Shown piece after piece: positions 56,801 through 64,000 of a DNA stretch of 64,000 nucleotides. Origin of the DNA: Lysinibacillus sphaericus OT4b.31 (lineage in GTDB: Bacteria; Bacillota; Bacilli; Bacillales_A; Planococcaceae); the NCBI RefSeq assembly GCF_000392615.1, contig NZ_KB933398.1, forward strand, positions 876,391 to 940,390, given 5' to 3'. Under the pieces are notes generated by a model, which was given only the letters and a program-made list of their open reading frames with translations, had not been told where the DNA came from and searched no databases. Position numbers and translations under genes: made by a program. Each line of letters opens with the position of its first letter. Position 1 is the stretch's first letter.

Positions 56801-57675
56801 TAGGCGATCATCATCAATTACCGCCATTGCTTGGCGATGATACGTTAGAGGAAACACTAAAATCAATGATAGATGACAATCCTCACTTTGATGGGGCACA
56901 AGAGTTGAAAAATTTGCTGCGTGAATCTTTATTTGAGCGCTTATTCAATAATTTACCAGCGACTCACAAGCAAATGCTTGCATTGCAATACCGTATGCAT
57001 GAAAAAATCATGCACAGTATTACACCGTTTTACGCTAAGGAAGAAAATGGCCTACAATGTGGTTTACAAGATTCGGATGTAGTGCGTGACCATGGTTTAG
57101 AAGGGCAATTCATTGGTCGTGATGACCATTTACTATGGGTGGATATGCCAACTGAAAAGCCTTATTTAGAGGAGCAGGTTAAAGGTGGAACAAGTCGTTA
57201 CAATGAGGGAGAGTTACAAACAATCTACCGCATTTTAACAGACATAAATGCCGCTGTCATTGAAGCGAAAAAGGCAGGACGTATACCACAAGATGCGCAA
57301 AAAAGTGTCGGAGTAATCAGCTTCTATGGGGAACAAGTGAAGAAAATTAATCGCCTACTTCAGCAGGAATTGCATTTACCACATCTACAGTTTAGAACAG
57401 GAACTGTCGATAAGTTCCAAGGAATGGAAATGGATGTCATATTAGTTAGTATGGTGCGTAATACACCTAAAGGAGGAGACATCGGCTTTGCACGGGATTA
57501 CCGTCGTTTAAATGTGGCGCTTTCTCGAGCACGTGAGCTGTTAATGTTAGTCGGTAGCGCAGATATGTTCGCGAAACGTGCAAAACATCAAGATACGCGT
57601 GAAATGTATAGCAATCTTCTAACAACAGTGAAATCCTACAATGGCTTACGTAATCATGAAGGACAGGTGATATAG
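53887..57675 (+). CDS. Large SF1 helicase (AAA_11/AAA_12, Upf1-like) with coiled-coil insert
   Basis: This is a 1262-residue superfamily 1B helicase. After a ~310-residue N-terminal region come VIQGPPGTGKTTVISEICQQN (Walker A), LVASQSNLAVDNALGRL (Ia), then a ~550-residue coiled-coil insert (~410-920). The second half of the core follows: TFDVVIIDEVSKATPPELLLPML, LVGDHHQLPPLLGDD, ALQYRMHEKIM, TVDKFQGMEMDVILVSMVR and RRLNVALSRARELLMLVG. It should unwind or translocate on DNA or RNA. GGGAGGG precedes the ATG. The winged-helix partner begins one base after the stop. Confidence 0.9.
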   Translation: MQDIALLEKQRCNLILTNKAKEAVEECSANEHAFFALQKTFTVYIEKRKAKTPGETFLSIYFNAQQNEKLEGIIAEKTAIMDCVLKVEGLLATNIRFVHMRGPVHTNRRLPAALQFVTKLNNGAGIPLDLHKKIRELPIAEERTEYVKKRIASWEGYLKIQERDATIDDIHTEFKQSYYNEDFTRLTLVCPYVKAKEWKQLDGLSVSIQGIRGEIGQVLKVNAGKQTVEIDLKPFAQEQARKDQLNLRSRQASFSNFATLSQIKRLRNGFTKLEKGEAVNPSLETILFEKRPTVRTAKQRDDIDFHNNLNDYQRRAVIGALSVEDLYVIQGPPGTGKTTVISEICQQNVKAGLKTLVASQSNLAVDNALGRLLSNQEIRILRYGRTESIEEEGKKFIEENVALHWREQTLMAIEEEITTFTERELELQNSIIKTNDELEKLETWLEELTKEIAAKEQAAIDEPILQQEIQALKKELKAVKTEQQACEAQKEHYDKQLSQLEPVVQSLEQTLMENASIEQVQLNLQETTKKIDQWQAAIQYKELQDQITRMAIQFQEIQVKYEGESKQLLTMKEAANFISTLTTYERIHRFLQHYHIRPSHVLAQQIERVKHLEDAKDLEAWAIINTRLRNAIEKLEALVSPEEKERALAKSRQQPVQSFSLQNLTGVFAQLNTVFQEGQTPPGDQIEGYLLGLYMRRDFVWQKGVALRKQQEHKDQEFASLRQNIGSLLHQECAITSFDVQSLLRQLKPYTEHKEKLQQLAETLVTQCGSMPEESVEQLKILVSESQLFLQTVRQQLQAVEQANTQLVPKKAALQTVQASLQEIEQQQIQFEESLKNINVAGLKKEKQVTAITQLLQSTPERTYEEVAQAIVSAKASLDELQRKEKQLPLRKKLQEEWRDKLQNATEYDLDEIRKLYVRHANVIGTTCVASASKEFMENYPTFDVVIIDEVSKATPPELLLPMLKGKKIILVGDHHQLPPLLGDDTLEETLKSMIDDNPHFDGAQELKNLLRESLFERLFNNLPATHKQMLALQYRMHEKIMHSITPFYAKEENGLQCGLQDSDVVRDHGLEGQFIGRDDHLLWVDMPTEKPYLEEQVKGGTSRYNEGELQTIYRILTDINAAVIEAKKAGRIPQDAQKSVGVISFYGEQVKKINRLLQQELHLPHLQFRTGTVDKFQGMEMDVILVSMVRNTPKGGDIGFARDYRRLNVALSRARELLMLVGSADMFAKRAKHQDTREMYSNLLTTVKSYNGLRNHEGQVI

Positions 57676-57676
57676 G

Positions 57677-58426
57677 ATGTCAAAATTACAACAACGTTTA
57701 ATGAGAGAGTTACAACAAAATCGTCATCTGAAAGTAGTGAAGTCAATTGAATGGTGTATTCCAATTCGCACCGTCGAAGTGACCTATGAGCCAATTCGAC
57801 GTTCTACCATGGATGTCCTGATGAAAATGCTATTAATGAGCATGCAGCAGGCAGATTTTCAAAATGCACAGGAATTAAGTGAACTATTACTTGTAGATCC
57901 GCTTTTTATTGAGGACCTCGTATCATTGATGTCCCGGGTACGTCTGATTGAACATAGAGAAGATTTCTACAGGTTAACAACGAAAGGCGAGCAACAATTG
58001 GAGCGGGGTATTTTTGAAGAGGAGCTAGCTGTTGAAACAAAGAATCTTTTATTTAGCCCATGTCATCACACATTTCTCCCTATTGAAGAAGACAGTATAG
58101 AGGAATATGATGAGTTACCAGAGCCATATCGCTATGTGGATAGCGAGTCAGAACAACAAGAGCATTTTGAAGAAACTATGATTATCGCCGCTTTACAGAA
58201 GGAACATGAAGAATCCACTACCTCACAAAAGATAATAGAGACCATTGTGAATACTGAAGCCAAACAAATTAATGATATTCCATGTCTTGAATTTATACTC
58301 CATGATAAGGAACAGGATATTGTGTATGCCAGGGTGTGGAATACACTGTTAAATCAATGGGATAACATCCTAGAACAGCAGTTAACTGATAAAGAACAAA
58401 TACAATGGCGAGAAGAATATTTATAA
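57677..58426 (+). CDS. Winged-helix-like partner of the SF1 helicase
   Basis: Residues ~70-125 (MQQADFQNAQELSELLLVDPLFIEDLVSLMSRVRLIEHREDFYRLTTKGEQQLERG) form a winged helix. The N terminus (VKSIEWCIPIRTVEVTYEPIRR) is a beta segment. An acidic linker (IEEDSIEEYDELPEPYRY) and a C-terminal domain of ~70 residues (IPCLEFILHDKEQDIVYARVWNTLLNQWDNILEQQLTD) follow. I recognise no named family. Its start lies one base beyond the helicase stop, so the two are coupled and probably form a complex. Nucleic-acid binding is inferred. Confidence 0.7.
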   Translation: MSKLQQRLMRELQQNRHLKVVKSIEWCIPIRTVEVTYEPIRRSTMDVLMKMLLMSMQQADFQNAQELSELLLVDPLFIEDLVSLMSRVRLIEHREDFYRLTTKGEQQLERGIFEEELAVETKNLLFSPCHHTFLPIEEDSIEEYDELPEPYRYVDSESEQQEHFEETMIIAALQKEHEESTTSQKIIETIVNTEAKQINDIPCLEFILHDKEQDIVYARVWNTLLNQWDNILEQQLTDKEQIQWREEYL

Positions 58427-58431
58427 AAATT

Positions 58432-58466
58432 CGAACGGATGGAGCGTAAAGCTCTGTTCGTTTTTT
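58432..58466 (+). terminator. Terminator of the helicase operon
   Basis: CGAACGGATGGAGC and GCTCTGTTCG pair with an internal bulge around GTAAA, followed by six T. Confidence 0.75.
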
Positions 58467-58569
58467 ACTTTAGTTAATAAAATGGAAAAACGCCTCTTGC
58501 AAAATGGGAAAATATCCAGGCTGATGATTTTAGAACCAGCATATATTACTTAGATAAAGGAGGGGACAG

Positions 58570-59643
58570 ATGCTAACTATTAGTTTATGCATGATTGTCA
58601 AAGATGAAGAGAGTATTATTGAGAGGTGCCTAGACTCAGTGCAACATGTAGTAGATGAAATCAATATTATTGATACAGGCTCTACTGATCGTACAAAAGA
58701 AATTGTTCGACACTATACCGCTCGTATCTTTGATTATACATGGTGTGATGATTTTGCCCAAGCACGGAATTTTTCCTTCCAAAAGGCAACGAAAGATTAT
58801 ATTTTATGGCTAGATGCAGATGATGTTCTTACAACAGAACATCAGCAAAAGCTAGTACAACTTAAGAAGTCACTTAAACCTACTATTGATGCTGTCTCAA
58901 TGGATTATTACGTACTGTTAGATGAAGACGGAGAAATTGAGACTTCTGAAAAAAGATACCGTCTCCTAAAACGCTCGCGAAATTTTCAGTGGCAAGGTGC
59001 TGTCCATGAGTCTCTAAATGTAGCAGGGAAACTCTACCATAGTGATATTGCAATTACCCATTTACCATTAAAAATAGATACAGATCGTAATATGCGAATA
59101 TATGAGAACTTAAAGGCAACAGGGCATTTGTTTTCAGCAAGTGAAACGTTTCATTACGCGAATGAATTAAAAAGGCATCTTCGTTTTTTAGAAGCAATTA
59201 ATCAATATCATACATTTCTAGACTTAGCGCTGGGTTCTGCAGAGGATAATATTCAGGCGTGCTTAAATTTAGCAGATTGTTATTTGCATTTACAGGATTC
59301 AAAACAAGCAACGCAGTCCGTTTTACAAGCATTATTGTATGATCAACCTAGACCAGAAACTTGTTGTCGACTCGGTCGTTTTTTTATGGAGCAATCAAAA
59401 AACAAAGAAGCAATATATTGGTATTCACAAGCACTACAACAAGCTCCAGCTACGTTAGGGATTCAAAGACCAGCGTATTCAACATGGGTTCCACAATTGC
59501 AGTTAAGCAAGCTGTATGATCGCTTAGGTCTATATGAAAATGCACATGAGCATAATGAAGCAGCCCGCATGTATAAACCAAATGATAAGCGCATACTAGA
59601 CAATCAAAAATACTTATACAGTCGACTGAACAAGGGAAAATAG
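58570..59643 (+). CDS. Family 2 glycosyltransferase with TPR domain
   Basis: The N-terminal GT2 domain (~1-215) has LCMIVKDEESIIERCLDSVQ, EINIIDTGSTDRTKEI, DDFAQARNFSFQKATKDYILWLDADDVL (DxD metal site) and FQWQGAVHESL. The C-terminal half is a TPR array (ACLNLADCYLHLQDSKQATQSVLQALL, CRLGRFFMEQSKNKEAIYWYSQALQQAP, LSKLYDRLGLYENAHEHNEAARMYKP). This architecture is seen in SunS-like protein glycosyltransferases. The acceptor may be a protein bound by the TPR; that is inferred. AAAGGAGGGG precedes the ATG. Confidence 0.92.
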   Translation: MLTISLCMIVKDEESIIERCLDSVQHVVDEINIIDTGSTDRTKEIVRHYTARIFDYTWCDDFAQARNFSFQKATKDYILWLDADDVLTTEHQQKLVQLKKSLKPTIDAVSMDYYVLLDEDGEIETSEKRYRLLKRSRNFQWQGAVHESLNVAGKLYHSDIAITHLPLKIDTDRNMRIYENLKATGHLFSASETFHYANELKRHLRFLEAINQYHTFLDLALGSAEDNIQACLNLADCYLHLQDSKQATQSVLQALLYDQPRPETCCRLGRFFMEQSKNKEAIYWYSQALQQAPATLGIQRPAYSTWVPQLQLSKLYDRLGLYENAHEHNEAARMYKPNDKRILDNQKYLYSRLNKGK

Positions 59644-59665
59644 CAATTATCGATAATATTTAAAG

Positions 59666-59703
59666 AAGCAGGATATCACGATTTATGTGATTTCCTGCTT
59701 GTT
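59666..59703 (+). terminator. Terminator of the glycosyltransferase gene
   Basis: AAGCAGG...ATCAC pairs with GTGAT...CCTGCTT around GATTTAT, followed by GTTAAATT. Confidence 0.75.
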
Positions 59704-59756
59704 AAATTATTTACTTTCGGGTTAAGGTCACTGATATATTCATCTTGAAGCATATT

Positions 59757-59954
59757 CTAGGCTTTCATCTGATTACTGAGAGTCATAGGCGTGCTGATTT
59801 TACTTACAATGACGCCAGATTTTTTATCAGTATTTGTGTCAGTTGAATGCACCTCTATGAAGTTTGTATAAATAGCATGACCAGTTGATAGGGATAAACT
59901 AACAATAATCGCAATAACAATCACATTCCGTGGCCTAAAATGTCGTGCTTGCAT
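59757..59954 (-). CDS. Small single-pass or secreted protein (65 residues)
   Basis: The N terminus MQARHFRPRNVIVIAIIVSL followed by SLSTGHA is a signal peptide or membrane anchor, with a ~40-residue Thr/Ser/Lys-rich tail (VHSTDTNTDKKSGVIVSKISTPMTLSNQ). The ATG at 59954 has AAAAGGGGG eight bases upstream; ATG 59960 is too close. No family is recognised. The size and export signal would suit a secreted peptide precursor, but no receptor gene is nearby. Confidence 0.55.
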   Translation of the reverse strand: MQARHFRPRNVIVIAIIVSLSLSTGHAIYTNFIEVHSTDTNTDKKSGVIVSKISTPMTLSNQMKA

Positions 59955-60490
59955 TTTCATGTCCCCCTTTTGTTTAGTGAATATTCTGGAAATTCAATAT
60001 ATGTTAGGGATTTTGGAGTATGCAAATTCGAGTGAAGATTTTGACAATTCAGAAGTACATAACGCACTATGCATATTTGCAATGTTAACTTAATTCACTA
60101 GAAAACACCTACCTCTATTTTTTAGGCGTGTCTAAACGCCTATTGTACAAAGATCAACCCCTAGCGGATGTCTCAGCTGTGAAAACGTAGCGACAGCTCC
60201 GTACAACAATGTTTTCTTGGTTCATCATTAAGTAACAAAAAGTTTTATTCCACAATCAGGCGCTATTATGGAATAAAACTTAGCTTTCTAAAAGACAACT
60301 TTATTTTATCCCTTCTAACATCAGGACGGGGGTATGCTTGTTTGCAGTTATAAAATGATATAACTCTACTGGAATTCTATAGTTCAACTTTTCCTCACTT
60401 CAATAAAAAATAGTAGCACAAAACCTTGATCGAGGTTTGTACTACTAACGTTATTAGGCTTAAATTGATTACTATTTATCGTATATAAAT
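59955..60490. other. 536-bp gap with several hairpins and no gene
   Basis: TAGGCGT/ACGCCTA lies near 60121-60141. AAGTTTTATTCCA (60240-60252) pairs perfectly with TGGAATAAAACTT (60269-60281). The terminator of the ABC pair is at 60404-60446. No frame with a ribosome site was found. Confidence 0.5.
60404..60446 (-). terminator. Terminator of the ABC transporter pair
   Basis: AGTAGTACAAACCT and AGGTTTTGTGCTACT pair (one bulge) and are followed on the minus strand by ATTTTTTATTG. Confidence 0.8.
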
Positions 60491-62242
60491 CTATGTTGTT
60501 AGCTTCCAATTTTCGGCGCCTTGTCGAATGTTGATAAAATGACGATACACACCTTGTTCTTTCATAAGTGAGTGATGTGACCCTTTTTGGACGATTTTAC
60601 CATCTTCTAAGACGATAATTTGATCGGCGTTTTCTATTGTTGCTAAACGGTGAGCGATGATGATGGTTGTTTTTCCTTGGATTAATTCGTCCAGTGCAGC
60701 TTGGATGAGTGTTTCATTTTCAGGATCGAGACTTGCTGTCGCTTCATCTAGTATAATAATCGGCGCATTTTTTAATATGGCGCGTGCAATTGAGATTCGC
60801 TGCTTCTCACCACCTGATAATGAAGAACCACCATCATTGAGAACCGTATCATAGCCTTTTTCAAGTGACATAATAAAGTCATGACATTGTGCTTTTTTCG
60901 CTGCTTCAATGATTTCATCTTGCGAAGCATATGGATTTCCAAAAAGAATATTATGGTAAATGGTATCGTTGAACAAATAGACCTTTTGGAATACCATACT
61001 AATGGATGATAATAAATTGTTTAGCTGCATAGTTTTAATGTTAATATTATCAATAGATATAGCCCCATTATTGACATCATAAAAACGAGCTATCAAATTG
61101 CACAAGGTTGTTTTACCTGAACCTGATGGTCCGACAATCGCTGTCGTTGTTCCTTCTTTAATCGTAAAGGATACATCCTGAATGATAGGTCTTTTGTCGT
61201 AAGAAAAGGAAACTTGATCGAACTGAATACTATATTGTGTAAGAGTCGTATCTGTTCCTTGTTCATCAATAAATGTCGTGTTTTCAAGTGATTCCAATTT
61301 ATCAAGTGTATTGTTTATAGTTTCAAGGACATGTGTGGCATCGCTGATAGGTTCAAGACTATCAAACATCACGAATGAAAAAAGAGTAATCAGTAGCATA
61401 TCTGCAAGCCCCATTTCGCCATTCATTACCATGTAAGCTGCAATCAATACAAGAAAAACGGACGCAAGTTTTAGGGCTAGTCGATGTCCGACATTGAAAG
61501 CACCAAATCCTTTTTGAATCATGATATTGATTTGTTTGCTGTTGTGAAAGGCTTCTTGTAAGTTACGAGATGCAATTCCTTCTTGATTAAAGTTTTTAAT
61601 CACTGACATACCACGTAAATACTCTAATGTAGAGCTGACAAGCTGGTGTTGACTCTTTTGATGGGAACTAGCATTATTTCTACTATGACGTTGAAGTAGT
61701 CTTAGGAAGATGAAAGAGACGATAACACCGCAAATAGCAACTAAGGCCATTCGTGGCTGATAGAATAATAAGAAAAGAATCATAGTGAATGTCAATATAT
61801 ATCCATTGATAACAACATCAATCATTTTAATGCCCATCATTTCAAAAAATGATAGATCTGTTGTGACGGCACTATTAATGTCACCTACCCGATGTTTATG
61901 AAAAAATCCAAGAGAAACTCTCTTCAATGTATTGCCCATTTTAATGCGGTGGTCTGCTGAAATTTCATAGCCAATACTTTCTTGGTAGAGAGCTTTTAAG
62001 TAGGCAAAGATGAATCGGCCAATAACTGTTAGAATCAAAAGAAGTAATAGAAACCAAATAGTGTGTATGTCCAATGTTTTTTTTCCATGATAGTCATCAA
62101 GCATCAATTGCAAACCATTAGCGGTGATAACGATTGGAAGGGCAATACATACAGACTGAAAAAATGAGAAAACAAACCCCAGATACAATCGTTTTTTGTA
62201 AGGACCAATCCAATCGATAATTCTCTTCATTATTTTAATCAT
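60491..62242 (-). CDS. ABC half-transporter, YbtPQ/IrtAB-like, second subunit
   Basis: A six-helix exporter-fold membrane domain (~1-310) precedes a complete NBD: AIVGPSGSGKTTLCNLIARFYD, LSGGEKQRISIARAILKNAPIIILDEATASLDPENE and IIIAHRLATI. Both catalytic Glu and switch His are kept. The DEATASLDPENE signature resembles the siderophore-uptake ABC proteins YbtP/Q and IrtA/B, which have exporter folds but import. The ATG at 62242 overlaps the upstream stop by 8 bp, behind AGGAGGT, so an in-frame upstream start at 62287 is rejected. Iron-siderophore uptake is an inference; export is possible. Confidence 0.85.
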   Translation of the reverse strand: MIKIMKRIIDWIGPYKKRLYLGFVFSFFQSVCIALPIVITANGLQLMLDDYHGKKTLDIHTIWFLLLLLILTVIGRFIFAYLKALYQESIGYEISADHRIKMGNTLKRVSLGFFHKHRVGDINSAVTTDLSFFEMMGIKMIDVVINGYILTFTMILFLLFYQPRMALVAICGVIVSFIFLRLLQRHSRNNASSHQKSQHQLVSSTLEYLRGMSVIKNFNQEGIASRNLQEAFHNSKQINIMIQKGFGAFNVGHRLALKLASVFLVLIAAYMVMNGEMGLADMLLITLFSFVMFDSLEPISDATHVLETINNTLDKLESLENTTFIDEQGTDTTLTQYSIQFDQVSFSYDKRPIIQDVSFTIKEGTTTAIVGPSGSGKTTLCNLIARFYDVNNGAISIDNINIKTMQLNNLLSSISMVFQKVYLFNDTIYHNILFGNPYASQDEIIEAAKKAQCHDFIMSLEKGYDTVLNDGGSSLSGGEKQRISIARAILKNAPIIILDEATASLDPENETLIQAALDELIQGKTTIIIAHRLATIENADQIIVLEDGKIVQKGSHHSLMKEQGVYRHFINIRQGAENWKLTT

Positions 62243-64000
62243 TTGACGAGACCTCCTGAGAAAGATTAGCTTCAGATAGGAGCCCATGTTCCTTTGAACT
62301 AATATGTGCCTTCCATAATTTTAGATAAAGTTCATTACCTTTGAGCAAGTCATCGTGGGTCCCAACTTGGTGGATACTTCCGTCTTTTAATACGACAATT
62401 TGATCTGCCTGCCTAATCGTTGATAATCTGTGGGCAATAACGATCAGTGTTTTATCTTTTGCAAGCTCGTTAAAGGCTTTTTGAATTTCTGCTTCATTTT
62501 CAGGATCAGTAAAGGCTGTCGCCTCGTCAAGAATAATGATAGGTGCGTCTTTTAAGATGGCACGGGCTATAGCAATACGCTGTTTTTCACCACCAGACAG
62601 CTTGTTGCCAGCTTCACCAGAATCAGAATCATAGCCATTGTCTAATCGAGAAATAAAAGTATCACATCTTGCTAATCGTGCTGCTCTAAACACTTCTTCA
62701 TCACTAGCCTGTGGATTACCCATTCGAATATTTTCTAAAAGGCTTGTTTTAAATAAAAAGTTATCCTGAGCAACAAAGCTAATGTGTTTAGATAGGTCAT
62801 TTGGATGAATTTCTTTGATATTTGTCCCGCCAATGGTAATAGTCCCATCTGTGACATCCCAGAAACGTGCAAGTAGTTTGGCAATGGTCGATTTACCACT
62901 TCCTGAAGGGCCAACAAGTGCTGTGTAACTTTTTTCAGGAATAGTTAAGGAGAGATTTTGAATTACATGATGCTGATTATCATAACTAAATGAAATAGCA
63001 TTCAGTGCAATATCATAATTTATTAATGTTGCTGTTTCTTCTACAATAGGAAGTGATTCAAGGTTTAAATAGGCTTTTGTATCATCAATCGCATATTCAA
63101 TGGCTTTGAAATCATTGATGAAAACAGTAAACTTCATAAGCGGATAAATAAGCCCCATGGATAAAATAAGACAAATGATTAATTGTGGTGGATCAATGGC
63201 ATCGCGCTGATAAAGCCATAAACCGATTGGGAGTGTACCAACAAGGGTGGATGGTAAAATAGCATTACCTAATGTCATCCATGGCCATGTGCTACGGAAC
63301 CATTTCATTGTATAATTTTTAAAATCTGTAATGGAATTGGAGAATTTTTCGTAAGAAGTATTTGTTTGATTAAATGTTTTTATTACCTCAATTCCTTCAA
63401 CGTATTCCACAATGACACTATTCACATGATTGCTTGCATCCATATATTGTTGATATTGCGTGTTGAAATTCCTCATCATGAAGGCATAAACGATAAATGC
63501 AATCGGAACTGTCACAAGTGAGGCAAGGGCTAGACGATAGTCAATTGTAAGCATATAGATGAAGACACCAATTGGCAATAATAGGTTTGAAATACCTTCA
63601 GGGATAATATGAGCTAGTGGCAACTCCAATGTTTCAACCCGATCAATGATGACATTTTTAATCTTTCCAACTGGTTGGTTAAGAATATGACCGAGTGGTG
63701 CGCGTATTAATCTTTCAGCTAGCTGCAGACGTATTACCTCAAGGATATTATAAGCAGCTCGATGTGAGAAATAACTGGATATTGAATGAAATAATGTTTG
63801 AGCTAAGTAACCAATCATGGCAATCGCAATCCAAAAAATAATGTCTTGCATATTCTGTGTACCATCAACTAAATTAGTGATTATTTGATATATAGCTACA
63901 TAGGGAACCATGCCACCAATCACACTAATAATGGCTAACAGCACGGATAAGGTAAGGGGCACTTTAGAGCTCCCTGCAAAGTGAATGATTGACTTGATCC
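62235..64000 (-). CDS. ABC half-transporter, YbtPQ/IrtAB-like, first subunit (5' end cut)
   Basis: The frame is open to the window edge; coding continues upstream of the GTG at 63962 as IKSIIHFAGSSKVPLTLSVLL, so the true start is outside. The membrane domain is followed by an NBD with ALVGPSGSGKSTIAKLLARFWD, LSGGEKQRIAIARAILKDAPIIILDEATAFTDPENEAEIQ and VIAHRLSTI. DEATAFTDPENEAE is typical of the YbtPQ/IrtAB group. Both ATP sites of the heterodimer therefore look intact, unlike the pair at 11160-14707. Co-translated with the downstream half. Confidence 0.87.
   Translation of the reverse strand, partial: IKSIIHFAGSSKVPLTLSVLLAIISVIGGMVPYVAIYQIITNLVDGTQNMQDIIFWIAIAMIGYLAQTLFHSISSYFSHRAAYNILEVIRLQLAERLIRAPLGHILNQPVGKIKNVIIDRVETLELPLAHIIPEGISNLLLPIGVFIYMLTIDYRLALASLVTVPIAFIVYAFMMRNFNTQYQQYMDASNHVNSVIVEYVEGIEVIKTFNQTNTSYEKFSNSITDFKNYTMKWFRSTWPWMTLGNAILPSTLVGTLPIGLWLYQRDAIDPPQLIICLILSMGLIYPLMKFTVFINDFKAIEYAIDDTKAYLNLESLPIVEETATLINYDIALNAISFSYDNQHHVIQNLSLTIPEKSYTALVGPSGSGKSTIAKLLARFWDVTDGTITIGGTNIKEIHPNDLSKHISFVAQDNFLFKTSLLENIRMGNPQASDEEVFRAARLARCDTFISRLDNGYDSDSGEAGNKLSGGEKQRIAIARAILKDAPIIILDEATAFTDPENEAEIQKAFNELAKDKTLIVIAHRLSTIRQADQIVVLKDGSIHQVGTHDDLLKGNELYLKLWKAHISSKEHGLLSEANLSQEVSSND

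Overview
The window looks like a chromosome segment of a low-GC, Gram-positive, spore-forming Bacillaceae, most likely Lysinibacillus or a close relative. The reasons are strong AAGGAGG ribosome binding sites with frequent TTG/GTG starts, and many Bacillus-type genes: an L-lysine 6-dehydrogenase of the Geobacillus type, PdaC-like deacetylase, HelD, YfiB/YfiC-like ABC pair, an Spx paralog and an ABC-F ATPase. No rRNA, tRNA or CRISPR array was seen. Both ends cut genes: an aldehyde dehydrogenase at base 1 and an ABC transporter at base 64000.

Bases 1-24,250 are ordinary chromosome. First comes a lysine-catabolic run (aldehyde dehydrogenase, lysine 6-dehydrogenase, acyl-CoA dehydrogenase), then two envelope genes (secreted beta-propeller protein, PdaC-like polysaccharide deacetylase) that share ECF-like promoter candidates. 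Next are a split ThrE-type exporter, a PAS-GGDEF-EAL protein, an EamA transporter, a heterodimeric ABC exporter, a tandem GNAT, HelD, a glycerophosphodiesterase, a DUF2804 protein, an Amidase_6 protein, a nitroreductase and an M20 dipeptidase. A repeat-rich 650-bp gap separates the last two.

Bases 24,260-45,494 are an integrated mobile element of about 21.2 kb. A 21-bp perfect direct repeat bounds it, and TTAGCCCCA repeats (probable integrase arm sites) lie just inside both ends. It inserted about 30 bp upstream of the dipeptidase start and brings its own copy of the promoter-like sequence. Left to right it holds integrase, repressor with three operators, a small HTH protein, DUF771, a frameshifted gene, a DnaD-like replication protein, an ERCC4 nuclease, a BRO antirepressor, a J-domain protein and an XtrA-like protein. 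A strong terminator follows, and then a complete tail tape-measure protein with no terminase, portal, capsid, other tail or lysis genes. This is either a deleted prophage or a satellite. The right 8 kb is AT-rich cargo: two paralogous small proteins, a glycine-zipper protein with a PD-(D/E)XK nuclease, a second XRE regulator, an S24-like fragment, a YfbU protein and, next to the right end, a tightly coupled three-gene cassette (soluble, membrane, soluble). I cannot assign that cassette to any known system. It is my best candidate for an undescribed system.

Bases 45,495-64,000 return to chromosome: an ECF sigma factor, a 17-unit tandem repeat with compensating stem changes, a MarR/Spx-like operon with two operators, an ABC-F ATPase, a SpsG/PseG-like glycosyltransferase, an SDR and a flavin reductase. 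These are followed by a 1262-residue SF1 helicase coupled to a winged-helix partner, a GT2-TPR glycosyltransferase, and two ABC half-transporters of the YbtPQ/IrtAB type. All calls come from reading the sequence and recalled family knowledge; no database search was run.
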